Shown: piece after piece, positions 5,908-13,775 of the stretch
How the letters are laid out: each line of letters begins with the position of its first letter
How positions within the stretch are numbered: the first letter of the stretch is position 1
Source of the DNA: Thermoanaerobaculales bacterium
GTDB taxonomy: Bacteria; Acidobacteriota; Thermoanaerobaculia; Thermoanaerobaculales; Sulfomarinibacteraceae
Length of the DNA: 13,991 nt
Direction: 5' to 3'
Assembly (NCBI GenBank): GCA_029932545.1
Contig: JAOZPW010000081.1
Span: 1 to 13,991 of the forward strand
Translations under genes and position numbers: made by a program
The notes under the pieces: generated by a model
What the model saw: only the letters and a program-made list of their open reading frames with translations
Databases searched by the model: none
What the model was told of the DNA's origin: nothing

Positions 5908-8319
5908 ATGAACGGACAACTGGTGACCATCACCGTCAACGGACAGGAAGTGGAGGCGGAAACCGGGACTGGTCTGCTCGATGTGCTTCGGGGGCTGGAC
6001 CTGGACATTCCGACCTTGTGCCACGATGATCGGCTGACGCCGTTCGGCGGCTGTCGCCTTTGTGTTGTGGAGCGAAAGGACGGGCGTGGGGGGTTGATTC
6101 CAGCCTGTTCGACCCCCGTGCAACGTGGGATGGCGATCGAGACCGAGACGGACGAGGTGATCGAAAGCCGTCGAAGAAACCTTCAGCTCTTGGTGCTCAA
6201 TCACCGGATGGAGTGCCCCGTCTGCGAGCGTAGCGGGGATTGCCGCTTTCAGGAACTGATCTACCTCTATGGCGTTCCGGAAGAACAACTTCTCTTCGAG
6301 CGGGTCCGGCATCCCCGGGACGAGGATTCTCCCGTGATCGTGCGGGACCCCGAGAAGTGTATTCTGTGTGGCAAGTGCGTCCGGCTGTGTGATGAGGTTC
6401 AGGGCGTAGCCGAGATAGGCTTGGTCAGCCGCGGGCTGGAGGCGGTCGTTACCACCATGCTCGATCGTCCTCTGGACTGTGAGTTCTGCGGACAGTGCGT
6501 CAACGCCTGCCCGGTGGGCGCCCTGATCGCCAAACCGTATATCAACGAGATTCCCGCGTGGCTTCGGGAGCACCGGACGACGGTCTGCTCGTGTTGCTCC
6601 TGCGGGTGCGAACTCGATGCGGAGCTGTACGAGGGTCGGATCATCCGGGTGACGTCCAGCCCCGGAGGCGGGGCGAACGACGGGACTCTGTGCGCAAAAG
6701 GATGGCTGGGCTGGGATATTCTGTCGAACCCGGAGCGATTAACACGCCCCCTGGTCCGGAAAGATGGCGGCCTTGAGGAGGCTTCGTGGGCAGAGGCGCT
6801 TGCAGTCGTTGCGGATGCGGCCTCAAAAGCACGGGGTGAAGGGCGCCGGATAGCGGCTGTCGCCACACCGCGGTTGACCAACGAGGACGCATTGCTTCTA
6901 AGGCATCTGGTGGAGGATGGCCTTGGCAGTGACTGGATTGGCCTCGGTCCGGAGGCCGGTGTCCGTGCCCTGCTGGAAGGCGTAACGCCGGTGTTGGGCG
7001 GCCCCTTCTCCACAGCATCGTTGCAGGACCTCAAAGAGGCGGACCTTGTTCTCGTGTTGCGTGGAGATCCGGGACGAACGCATCCGTTGGCAAAAAACAT
7101 CCTTGTGCGCCGCCACCGGCAGCAGGATTTGCCCTTCGCCCTCGCTGCGACCTTCACCGGAGGGCTCGAGCGCCATGCTCGACCCTTCCTCCGGCTGGCG
7201 CCCGGAACAGAGCCGGCCCTGATGCGTTTCCTCGGGAGGGAGCTGGCCGGGCAAGGGGTGCTGGATGACACCGTAGAGGGATACCGAGAGTGGAACGAGT
7301 CGCTGGAATCGTATACGGGCAGCTGGGCGGCCGAAGTGACCGGGGTGCCGGAAGAAACGCTGGCACAGTTTGCCCAGTCAATGGCCGTTGCTCAAAAAGT
7401 GGTCGTCGTCGTGGTGACCGGTCGTGGACTTCCCGGAGACGAGGCCGAGACTGCGCGGGATGCCGCCTCACTCGTGGCGGCTTTGGGGGCAAAGGCGGGG
7501 TTGCTCGTGCTGGGGGAGAAGGCTAACCTCCAGGGATGCCTCCATGCGGGACTCGCCCACAAGTCTCCACAGGAGATGCTGCGAGTGGCGAGGGAAGGTG
7601 ATTTGGGTTGGCTTTACCTGGTCGGCCAGGATCCTGTGGGGGCCTGGCCGCGGTCCCTGTCCGTGCGTGATGCACTCAAGAGTGCCCCATTCGTTGTGGT
7701 TCAGGATGCGTTTCTGACGGGAACTGCGCGTCTGGCCGATGTCGTACTGCCGGCGGCGATCCTGGTCGAGCGGCAGGGAACGGGGATTGGCTCCGATGGA
7801 GAGATTCGTCGATACACACGTATCGTTGAACCACCGGAAGGGGCGCTTCAAGATGGTGTGATCATTCGCGGTCTGGCGAAACGGTTGGGAATCGAGCTTC
7901 CCTCCGAAATAGATACGACGGCGGCGGCGATCGGCCTGACGAAGTACGAGCGGCGGGAGGCACGGCTTGCTCCTGTCGGCTCGATGAATCCGGCGCCCAT
8001 CGCCGAGGGTTTTCTGCTCGATCCGTCGCCCCAACTCTTTCACTCGGGATCGACGACGACTCGAAGCTCTCTTCTTCGGGGGCTTGCACCCGGCATCACG
8101 GTTTGGATCGCGCCTGCGGACGCGGAGGCGGAAGGCCTGTGCAATGGCGACGCGGTTCGGCTGGTTGCCGAAGGCCGTGAGGTGCTGCTTCAGGCCGGTA
8201 TCGACCGGCGGGTTGCCCCGGGAACGGTGGTCGCGCCCTGGCAAAGCCGGAGCGATGGAGCGTCGCGACTGATCGGGGAGGGAGACGAGGTCGTGACGGT
8301 TCAATTGAGGAGGTCGTAA
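5908..8319 (+). CDS. NuoG/FdhA-like iron-sulfur and molybdopterin-fold subunit, catalytic residue apparently lost
   Basis: This 803-aa protein is built like NuoG or the alpha subunit of NAD-dependent formate dehydrogenase. In order it has a [2Fe-2S] ferredoxin domain (C38, C49, C52, C67), the His-Cys [4Fe-4S] site (H99, C103, C106, C112), two ferredoxin [4Fe-4S] motifs (C151/C154/C157/C161 and C191/C194/C197/C201), and the Fe4S4 motif of molybdopterin enzymes (C227, C230, C234, C262, with K264). A molybdopterin-oxidoreductase fold follows (about 270-620), then a dinucleotide-binding domain (about 690-803; FHSGSTTTRSSLL at 711-723). In formate dehydrogenases a Sec/Cys followed by His lies ~130-150 residues after the Fe4S4 motif. 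Here that stretch reads SDWIGLGPEAGVRALLEG, with no Cys and no in-frame TGA. It therefore probably has a structural or electron-wire role, as NuoG does. A GGGAGGG ribosome site (5898-5904) precedes the ATG. Its stop overlaps the next start (TAATG). Confidence 0.85.
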   Translation: MNGQLVTITVNGQEVEAETGTGLLDVLRGLDLDIPTLCHDDRLTPFGGCRLCVVERKDGRGGLIPACSTPVQRGMAIETETDEVIESRRRNLQLLVLNHRMECPVCERSGDCRFQELIYLYGVPEEQLLFERVRHPRDEDSPVIVRDPEKCILCGKCVRLCDEVQGVAEIGLVSRGLEAVVTTMLDRPLDCEFCGQCVNACPVGALIAKPYINEIPAWLREHRTTVCSCCSCGCELDAELYEGRIIRVTSSPGGGANDGTLCAKGWLGWDILSNPERLTRPLVRKDGGLEEASWAEALAVVADAASKARGEGRRIAAVATPRLTNEDALLLRHLVEDGLGSDWIGLGPEAGVRALLEGVTPVLGGPFSTASLQDLKEADLVLVLRGDPGRTHPLAKNILVRRHRQQDLPFALAATFTGGLERHARPFLRLAPGTEPALMRFLGRELAGQGVLDDTVEGYREWNESLESYTGSWAAEVTGVPEETLAQFAQSMAVAQKVVVVVVTGRGLPGDEAETARDAASLVAALGAKAGLLVLGEKANLQGCLHAGLAHKSPQEMLRVAREGDLGWLYLVGQDPVGAWPRSLSVRDALKSAPFVVVQDAFLTGTARLADVVLPAAILVERQGTGIGSDGEIRRYTRIVEPPEGALQDGVIIRGLAKRLGIELPSEIDTTAAAIGLTKYERREARLAPVGSMNPAPIAEGFLLDPSPQLFHSGSTTTRSSLLRGLAPGITVWIAPADAEAEGLCNGDAVRLVAEGREVLLQAGIDRRVAPGTVVAPWQSRSDGASRLIGEGDEVVTVQLRRS

Positions 8320-8915
8320 TGGCGGAGATGCGAAACGAAGTCACCGAAGAACCTGCGGGCTCCGGGCTTATTGACGCCCAGGCGCCGGAGGAGATCGATT
8401 CGGAAGCGTACCGTATCGTTGACCGGTATGTCTCCGAACAACCCGGTGGGCAGGAGCAGCTGATTCCTCTGCTGCATCGCGTGCAGGAGTACCTGGGATA
8501 CCTTCCCTTTCCGGTCCAGGAGTACGTCGCCGGGAAATTGGGCCTCTCCCCGGTGGAGGTGTACGCTGTTGTTAGCTTCTACCATTTCTTCACGACAACG
8601 CCACGAGGGCGTTACCAGTTGAAGGTGTGCATGGGAACGGCGTGCTTCGTCAATAACGCCCAGACCATCTGCGATGTCCTGGGGGACCTCAGTGGCATAG
8701 AACTTGGCGGTGTCACTGAGGATCGCCTGTTCAGCCTGGAACAGGTCCGTTGCATCGGCGCTTGTGGGCTTGCCCCGGCGTTGATGGTCAACGATGAGGC
8801 TCATGGCCATTTGACTCCCATTACCGTTCGCAAGATCTTCCGAAAGCTCAAGTCGGCGGCCCGGAAAGAAAAAAATTCCGCCGGAGGGGAGGCAGACAGT
8901 GAAAACAAACACTGA
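8319..8915 (+). CDS. NuoE-like [2Fe-2S] thioredoxin-fold subunit
   Basis: This 198-aa protein is the 24-kDa/HydC/HndA-type partner of the NADH-oxidising flavin subunit. It carries one [2Fe-2S] cluster. A helical N-terminal part (about 28-90, including LLHRVQEYLGYLPFPVQEYV and LGLSPVEVYAVVSFYHFF) is typical of NuoE. The cluster ligands C104, C109, C145 and C149 lie in VCMGTACFV and RCIGACGLAPALMVN. Some 25 residues at the N-terminus and a charged tail of about 20 at the C-terminus extend beyond the fold. The ATG shares its A with the preceding TAA stop and has GAGGAGG at 8307-8313. The gene overlaps the NuoF-like gene by 17 bp, so translation of the three subunits is probably coupled. Confidence 0.93.
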   Translation: MAEMRNEVTEEPAGSGLIDAQAPEEIDSEAYRIVDRYVSEQPGGQEQLIPLLHRVQEYLGYLPFPVQEYVAGKLGLSPVEVYAVVSFYHFFTTTPRGRYQLKVCMGTACFVNNAQTICDVLGDLSGIELGGVTEDRLFSLEQVRCIGACGLAPALMVNDEAHGHLTPITVRKIFRKLKSAARKEKNSAGGEADSENKH

Positions 8916-10812
8916 GTCTTCGCCCGCGGCTGTTCGTCCGCTGGGCAGGGAGGCCATGGCGGCCATCCGCGAGTGCGTCCGGCCCGTAATCGAGGAGCGT
9001 CTGGTCACTCGGAGGGGAGTGGCGCCACTACGGCGTGAGGTGCTGGTGTGCCACGGCGGGGCCTGCATCTCCTGTCGTGCCGTGCCAGTTGCCGACCTCA
9101 TGGAGGCCGCCATCGATCAGGCCGGTCTGGCCGATCAGGCACGGGTTGTTCGGGTGGGCTGCATGGGGCTCTGCGATGCCGGACCGTTGGTTTTGGTATC
9201 GCCGGACGGGGTCTACTACCCCCGTGTGAACGAGGACCTGGCCGGCCGGATCGTCAAGGAACATCTCTCATCAGGCGCTGTGATCGAAGAGGAGGAGCTG
9301 AGTTGGGAAGGGCCAGATGGCGAGATGCTTCGGAGCCGGGAGGTGCCCTTCTTCGCGCGGCAGATGAAAATAGCACTGCGCAATTGTGGAGTGATCGATC
9401 CGGGTAGCCTCGAGGAGTACATCGCCGCGGATGGTTATGCTGCCCTGGAGAAGGTGCTCTTCGAGATGGCGCCGGATCAGGTCCTGACCGAGCTCAAGCG
9501 CGCCGGCCTTCGGGGCCGGGGCGGCGCCGGCTTTCCGGTGGGCCTCAAGTGGCAGTTCGTTCATGATACTCAAGGGGACGTGAAGTACGTCGTCTGTAAT
9601 GCGGATGAGGGCGATCCCGGCGCCTTCATGGATCGGAGTATCCTGGAAGGGGATCCCTATTCGGTGGTCGAGGCAATGACCATCGCCGGGCGAGTTGTTG
9701 GGTCGAACCAGGGTTACGTCTACGTTCGTGCCGAGTACCCTCTGGCCATCGAGCGCCTCGATGCATCCCTCAATAGCGCCCGGAGCAGCGGTCTGCTGGG
9801 TAAAGATATACTCGGATCAGGTTTCGACTTCGACCTGGAGATCAGGATCGGGGCAGGCGCTTTCGTGTGCGGGGAGGAGACGGCCTTGATGAACTCCATC
9901 GAGGGCAAGCGTGGGATGCCGCGCCCGAGGCCTCCTTTTCCGGCCCAGAAAGGGCTGTGGAAACGCCCGACTCTGCTCAATAACGTGGAGAGCTGGGCCA
10001 ATATTTCTCCGATCCTGTTGCGCGGTGCGAAATGGTACTCCTCAATCGGAACCGAGCGCAGTAAAGGAACCAAAGTGTTCGCCCTGGCAGGGGCCATCCG
10101 GAACACCGGACTTGTCGAGGTCCCCATGGGTATTTCCCTGCGGGAGGTCGTGGAGGATCTCGGTGGGGGAATCCGTTCTGGACGGCCCTTCAAGGCGGCG
10201 CAGTCCGGGGGGCCTTCGGGTGGCTGTGTGCCGGCTGCGGCGGCAGACGTTGCCGTGGACTATGAATCGCTCCAGGAACTCGGGGCGATCATGGGATCAG
10301 GTGGCCTGATCGTCATGGACGAAACGACCTGCATGGTGGAACTCGCCCGATTCTTCATGGAGTTCATCGTGGACGAGTCGTGCGGCAAGTGTCCACCGTG
10401 CCGGATTGGGAACCGTGTGATGCTCAGCATCCTGGAGAGGATTACGAAGGGCGAGGGACAGGAAGACGACCTGGGACTGTTGGAACGTCTGGGCGAACAC
10501 ATTCAACTCAGTTCCCTCTGTGGGCTGGGTCAGACCGGTCCCAACCCAGTGTTGTCCACCCTGCGCCATTTCCGGGAGGAGTACGAAACCCATGTACGAG
10601 AGCGCCGGTGTCCGGCAGGTCAGTGCCGGGCGCTGCTCACATATACTATTATTGAGGATCTGTGCAACGGGTGTCACGTCTGTGCCAAGGCGTGTCCGGT
10701 GGACGCCATCGGTGGCGAGATCAAGAACGTGCACCTGATTGATCAGGAGGTGTGCACCCACTGTGGCGCCTGCTTGACCGCATGTCCGACAGGGGCGATT
10801 GAGGGAAAATAA
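8899..10812 (+). CDS. NuoF/HydB/HndC-like NADH- and FMN-binding subunit with ferredoxin tail
   Basis: This 637-aa protein is the predicted NADH entry point of the complex. Residues 45-120 are a thioredoxin-like [2Fe-2S] domain (C51, C56, C88, C92). Residues 203-218 (GLRGRGGAGFPVGLKW) and CNADEGDPGAFMDR (233-246) are the NuoF FMN- and NADH-binding motifs. The NuoF [4Fe-4S] cluster has ligands C495, C498, C501 and C541. A CPAGQC motif (571-576) and two ferredoxin clusters (C589/C592/C595/C599 and C619/C622/C625/C629) complete it. The N-terminal [2Fe-2S] domain and ferredoxin tail are features of soluble HydB/HndC-type subunits of bifurcating or NAD(P)-linked hydrogenases and formate dehydrogenases. 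Respiratory NuoF lacks them. The start is GTG at 8899, with GGAGGGGAGG at 8883-8892. Its stop lies 10 bp before the response regulator. Residues expected for bifurcation cannot be judged from motifs alone. Confidence 0.93.
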   Translation: MKTNTESSPAAVRPLGREAMAAIRECVRPVIEERLVTRRGVAPLRREVLVCHGGACISCRAVPVADLMEAAIDQAGLADQARVVRVGCMGLCDAGPLVLVSPDGVYYPRVNEDLAGRIVKEHLSSGAVIEEEELSWEGPDGEMLRSREVPFFARQMKIALRNCGVIDPGSLEEYIAADGYAALEKVLFEMAPDQVLTELKRAGLRGRGGAGFPVGLKWQFVHDTQGDVKYVVCNADEGDPGAFMDRSILEGDPYSVVEAMTIAGRVVGSNQGYVYVRAEYPLAIERLDASLNSARSSGLLGKDILGSGFDFDLEIRIGAGAFVCGEETALMNSIEGKRGMPRPRPPFPAQKGLWKRPTLLNNVESWANISPILLRGAKWYSSIGTERSKGTKVFALAGAIRNTGLVEVPMGISLREVVEDLGGGIRSGRPFKAAQSGGPSGGCVPAAAADVAVDYESLQELGAIMGSGGLIVMDETTCMVELARFFMEFIVDESCGKCPPCRIGNRVMLSILERITKGEGQEDDLGLLERLGEHIQLSSLCGLGQTGPNPVLSTLRHFREEYETHVRERRCPAGQCRALLTYTIIEDLCNGCHVCAKACPVDAIGGEIKNVHLIDQEVCTHCGACLTACPTGAIEGK

Positions 10813-10822
10813 GGAGGCAATC

Positions 10823-11206
10823 ATGGCCGAAAAAGTGATTCTTCTCGTTGACGACGACGATGTGTTCGTGGAGGCAGTATCGGCGGTGCTGGAGAGCCAA
10901 TACCGTGTACGTAGGGCCGCCAACGGAACCGAAGGTCTGGAGATGATCGCGGAGGAACGGCCCGACGTGGTCATCCTCGACGTGATGATGGACTACCTTT
11001 CGGAAGGCTTCGAGGTGGCGCGGAAGCTCCGGAACGATCCGGCGACGGTGGACCTGCCGATCATCATGCTGACCGGCGTGGATCAGGTCTACAACGTCCG
11101 GATGGAAGTGGATGAGTCCTGGGTGCCGTGCGAGCTCTACCTTGAGAAACCGGTGGCCCCGGGAGATCTGCTCCGGCATATTGCCGAGGTTCTTGGAGAG
11201 CAATGA
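10823..11206 (+). CDS. Single-domain response regulator (CheY-like receiver)
   Basis: This 127-aa protein is a receiver domain with no output domain. The acidic pocket is D10-D12 (LLVDDDDVF), the phospho-acceptor is D53 (VVILDVMMD), and the switch residues are T84 (IIMLTG) and K109 (LYLEKPV). I chose the ATG at 10823 because AAGGAGG (10811-10817) lies at ideal distance. An in-frame ATG at 10799 would overlap the NuoF-like gene and add eight uncharacteristic residues. The stop overlaps the kinase start (ATGA), so the kinase is the obvious partner. With no DNA-binding domain it must act by protein contact or phosphorelay. Being inside the operon, it could act on the redox complex or on an unseen regulator. 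Confidence 0.92.
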   Translation: MAEKVILLVDDDDVFVEAVSAVLESQYRVRRAANGTEGLEMIAEERPDVVILDVMMDYLSEGFEVARKLRNDPATVDLPIIMLTGVDQVYNVRMEVDESWVPCELYLEKPVAPGDLLRHIAEVLGEQ

Positions 11207-12618
11207 AACCGGAAGTATCTAAGGTCGACTACCTCTTTGCCGACGAATTGTTTGGACGTCTCGTCTGGTTCGTCAGACTCCGTTGGATTGCGGTGGCCGG
11301 CCTGGTGGCCGCTTCCCTGATCGGTCCTTTCCTCGGTCTGCCGGGCGTCTGGCCGGCACTCCTCGTGGTGGGGTCCTTCGTTGCGGTCTTCAATATCATT
11401 TTTATATATCACCTGGGATGGAGATCGAGGAGAGAACGACCCTACGAACACCTGCGTTCCTGTGCTGTCCGGCAGATTGTGGCGGATCTGGCGGCGTTGG
11501 TGGTGACGGCTCACTTTACCGGTGGACTCCAGAGCCCGGCGTTGCTCTTCTTCGCCTTTCATATGGCCATCGGCACCATTATTTTGCCCACGCGGATCAT
11601 GTACATCGTGGCCACCTGTACTTCCGGGGCGATGTTTGCCGTCTACATGCTGGAGAACACCGGTGTACTGGCCTTCCATCCCCTGGACCCATCCCGAGGC
11701 ATGTGCGGCGCTGCCTGCCAATTCAACATGCCGGCTTTCATCTTCGCTCTGGTCGGGGTCGTTGCACTGACGGACTCGGTGACGAGCCGATTCAAGAAAC
11801 GGAACCTCAAGCTCTGGGAGACCACCCGGGAGTTGCGCCAGAGTACGGACGATCTCCAGCGGACCCTGGAACAGGTGGAGACCGTGGAGCAGCGCAAATC
11901 CCACTACATGAGGATCTCCGCCCACCAACTCCGTTCGCCCCTTGCGACGGTGCGGACTTCTCTTCAGGTGTTGACCGAGGGCTATGTGGAGCCCGGAACG
12001 GATCGTGGCAAAAAGCTGCTTGAGGGAGCACTGGAACGGTTGGATGACTTGCTGGTGACCGTCAACGGACTCCTCGATCTGGCCAAGATGCGGGAAGGAC
12101 GGGCCCGGGCGCCATGGACCCGGAAGGTCAATATCAACCAGCTTCTGGCTGATATCCTTGACGCTTTGGAACCTCTGGCCCGGGCCCGGAGTATTCGGCT
12201 TGTCCCCGACTTTGAGGGGGTCGTGATCCTCGACTGGGGGGTCCCCCCCGACCTGATCTACGCCTTCGAGAACCTGATCGAGAATGCCATCAAATACTCC
12301 AGGGAACGGGGCGAGGTGACGACGCGCCTCCACCTGAACGGAGACCGTGCGACGGTGGAGGTGGTAGACCACGGGATCGGCATTCCGGAGAAGTTCCTGG
12401 TTGACGTGATGCACGAGTTTGTCAGGGCGCCCAATGGCAAGAAACACGCTCCCCAGGGCACTGGGCTTGGCCTGGCCATCGCCCGGGAGGCCGTGGAGGC
12501 CCATGGGGGAACCTTGGAGCTTCGGAGTCGGGAAGAAGAGGGGACAACCGCAACGGTGTCGCTTTCGATTCACGTGAAGCCGTTAAAAGGATCTACTGAG
12601 CTGGTTGGCGAGCCCTGA
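11203..12618 (+). CDS. Membrane sensor histidine kinase, RegB/PrrB-like sensor region
   Basis: This 471-aa protein has about six membrane helices in residues 20-190 (for example 28-45, 50-70, 92-104, 112-128, 131-150 and 176-190). It then has a coiled-coil linker (about 200-232) and a complete kinase core. The phospho-acceptor is H241, in the slightly unusual H-box ISAHQLRSPLATVR. The N-box is FENLIENAIKYS (355-366), G1 is DHGIGIP (389-395) and G2 is GTGLGLAI (419-426). Between two helices lies HFTGGLQSPALLFF (104-117). This resembles the conserved GGxxNPF quinone-contact motif of RegB/PrrB redox sensors, with S replacing N and A replacing F. Sensing of the quinone pool or redox state is therefore plausible but inferred. 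C168 and C172 lie in a loop and could be a thiol switch. It overlaps the response regulator by 4 bp and closes the operon. The TGA at 12616-12618 is followed by an AT-rich gap with no obvious terminator. Confidence 0.9.
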   Translation: MKPEVSKVDYLFADELFGRLVWFVRLRWIAVAGLVAASLIGPFLGLPGVWPALLVVGSFVAVFNIIFIYHLGWRSRRERPYEHLRSCAVRQIVADLAALVVTAHFTGGLQSPALLFFAFHMAIGTIILPTRIMYIVATCTSGAMFAVYMLENTGVLAFHPLDPSRGMCGAACQFNMPAFIFALVGVVALTDSVTSRFKKRNLKLWETTRELRQSTDDLQRTLEQVETVEQRKSHYMRISAHQLRSPLATVRTSLQVLTEGYVEPGTDRGKKLLEGALERLDDLLVTVNGLLDLAKMREGRARAPWTRKVNINQLLADILDALEPLARARSIRLVPDFEGVVILDWGVPPDLIYAFENLIENAIKYSRERGEVTTRLHLNGDRATVEVVDHGIGIPEKFLVDVMHEFVRAPNGKKHAPQGTGLGLAIAREAVEAHGGTLELRSREEEGTTATVSLSIHVKPLKGSTELVGEP

Positions 12619-12648
12619 TGTTGGGGATATTCGTTCAATAGGTCACAT

Positions 12649-12669
12649 ATTTGTAACGTATTTACGAAT
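12649..12669. promoter_or_regulatory. Inverted half-site pair upstream of the rhodanese gene
   Basis: ATTTGTAAC at 12649-12657 faces TTTACGAAT at 12661-12669. Together they form an imperfect 21-bp dyad of the form ATTnGTAA-n5-TTACnAAT. The half-site is nearly identical to ATTCGTAAC in the palindrome before the redox operon (3730-3745). It is centred at 12659, some 65 bp upstream of the start point expected from the promoter at 12689-12717, a position typical of an activator. The regulator is unknown. Confidence 0.45.
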
Positions 12670-12688
12670 CTGGACGAAACGCCTTTCC

Positions 12689-12717
12689 TTAACATCTTTT
12701 AAACCAGCATTTATATC
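12689..12717 (+). promoter_or_regulatory. Candidate sigma-70 promoter for the rhodanese gene
   Basis: TTAACA at 12689-12694 (five of six to TTGACA) is followed after 17 bp by TATATC at 12712-12717 (four of six to TATAAT). The segment is clearly more AT-rich than the flanking genes. The predicted start near 12724 would give a leader of about 80 nt. An independent promoter fits the 187-bp gap after the kinase gene. Confidence 0.45.
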
Positions 12718-12805
12718 TCATTGATTCTAATTCTCCTGGTACGGAATTTGCAATCGAAGCAACATCGAGGATGAGCGTCAAATATGACGCCGGAAAGGAA
12801 ATGGT

Positions 12806-13759
12806 ATGAGAAAAAATCTGGTTGGATCGATGTTTGTGGTTTTGGTGCTGGTCTTCGCGGTTGGCGTCGCAGGGGCCGGGGAAAATTATAAGGGTTTTGA
12901 GCGAGGTGACGCCCTGATCACGGCGAAGGATCTGAAACAACTTGTCGATGCGAAGGATCCTAATCTTGTCATCCTGGCGGTTGCCAAGACCACGGATTAC
13001 CGTCTGGGTCACGTGCCGGGAGCTTTCCAAATCTGGAGGCCGGATTACGAGCCCAAGGAAGGTGTGGAGTATCCCTATGAGGGTATGGCCCTCGATCGGG
13101 AGGATTTCCAGGTCTTCGCGCGGAAATTTGGGATCAATGATGACTCGAAGGTCGTAATCTACGACCACAAGTACGATGCAACCCGTGTGTGGTGGTTATT
13201 CTACCTCTACGGCAAGACCGATTGCCGCGTTCTGGACGGTGGAGCGAAGGCCTGGAAAGAGGCGGATTACGACACCGATATGCTGGCTCCCGACCTGCCC
13301 GACAACCCCGGCACCTTCACTGCGACAACGGCCCTTTCGGGTTGGTCAGTCTCTATGACGACGATTTGGCGTGGCAAGACCTCGGAGGATTACCAGCTCT
13401 GGGACACCCGTGGCGGTGCCGAATGGACCGGCGAGAAACTCAAGGGGGGCGCCTATGCCAAAGGGCGTATTCCCTGGGCCAAACAGTGCGACTGGCCGGC
13501 TTTCAAGAGCGGGACAGAATTCAAGACCGCTGTGGAAACTCAGAAAGCCCTCGATGAGTACGGTTTCGACAGCACGAAGCAGCAGATGTTCTACTGTCAG
13601 TCGGGCGTTCGGACGACGACAGAGATTTTTGCTCTCTACTTGATGGGGTGGGAACCCGCCCAACTTCACAACTACGACGGATCGTGGATCGAGTGGAGCT
13701 ACTACCACAAGAACCTGCCGGATTCCGGCGCCATCCTGTGCGAGGCGTGCGGAAAGTAA
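12806..13759 (+). CDS. Exported two-domain rhodanese-family sulfurtransferase
   Basis: This 317-aa protein begins with a signal peptide: MRKN, a hydrophobic core to about residue 21, and a likely cleavage after A-G-A (22-24). It should therefore work outside the cytoplasm. Two rhodanese domains follow. The first (about 35-155; HVPGAFQIW, VVIYDHKYDATRVWWLFYLYG, VLDGGAKAW) has no cysteine in its active-site loop and is probably structural. The second (about 185-305) has the loop YCQSGVRT with C264 as the predicted persulfide-carrying cysteine, then LYLMGW and YDGSWIEWS. This is the thiosulfate/3-mercaptopyruvate sulfurtransferase arrangement. The protein ends in LCEACGK, a CxxC pair (C312, C315) that could bind metal or accept sulfur. 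The ATG at 12806 has a purine-rich AAAGGAA at 12794-12800. Its own promoter and the half-site motif shared with the redox operon suggest co-regulation. Substrate specificity is not determined. Confidence 0.9.
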   Translation: MRKNLVGSMFVVLVLVFAVGVAGAGENYKGFERGDALITAKDLKQLVDAKDPNLVILAVAKTTDYRLGHVPGAFQIWRPDYEPKEGVEYPYEGMALDREDFQVFARKFGINDDSKVVIYDHKYDATRVWWLFYLYGKTDCRVLDGGAKAWKEADYDTDMLAPDLPDNPGTFTATTALSGWSVSMTTIWRGKTSEDYQLWDTRGGAEWTGEKLKGGAYAKGRIPWAKQCDWPAFKSGTEFKTAVETQKALDEYGFDSTKQQMFYCQSGVRTTTEIFALYLMGWEPAQLHNYDGSWIEWSYYHKNLPDSGAILCEACGK

Positions 13760-13775
13760 AAGGACCGTAATCTCA

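Noticed and set aside
5908..8319. Functional NAD-dependent formate dehydrogenase alpha subunit (selenocysteine or cysteine type)
   Set aside because: The domain order fits, but no Cys-His or in-frame TGA is present at the catalytic position. I describe it as NuoG/FdhA-like without assigning formate activity.
3777..10812. Bifurcating [FeFe]-hydrogenase or respiratory complex I
   Set aside because: No H-cluster motifs, no NiFe subunits and no membrane Nuo subunits are present. The NuoF-like protein is of the soluble type.
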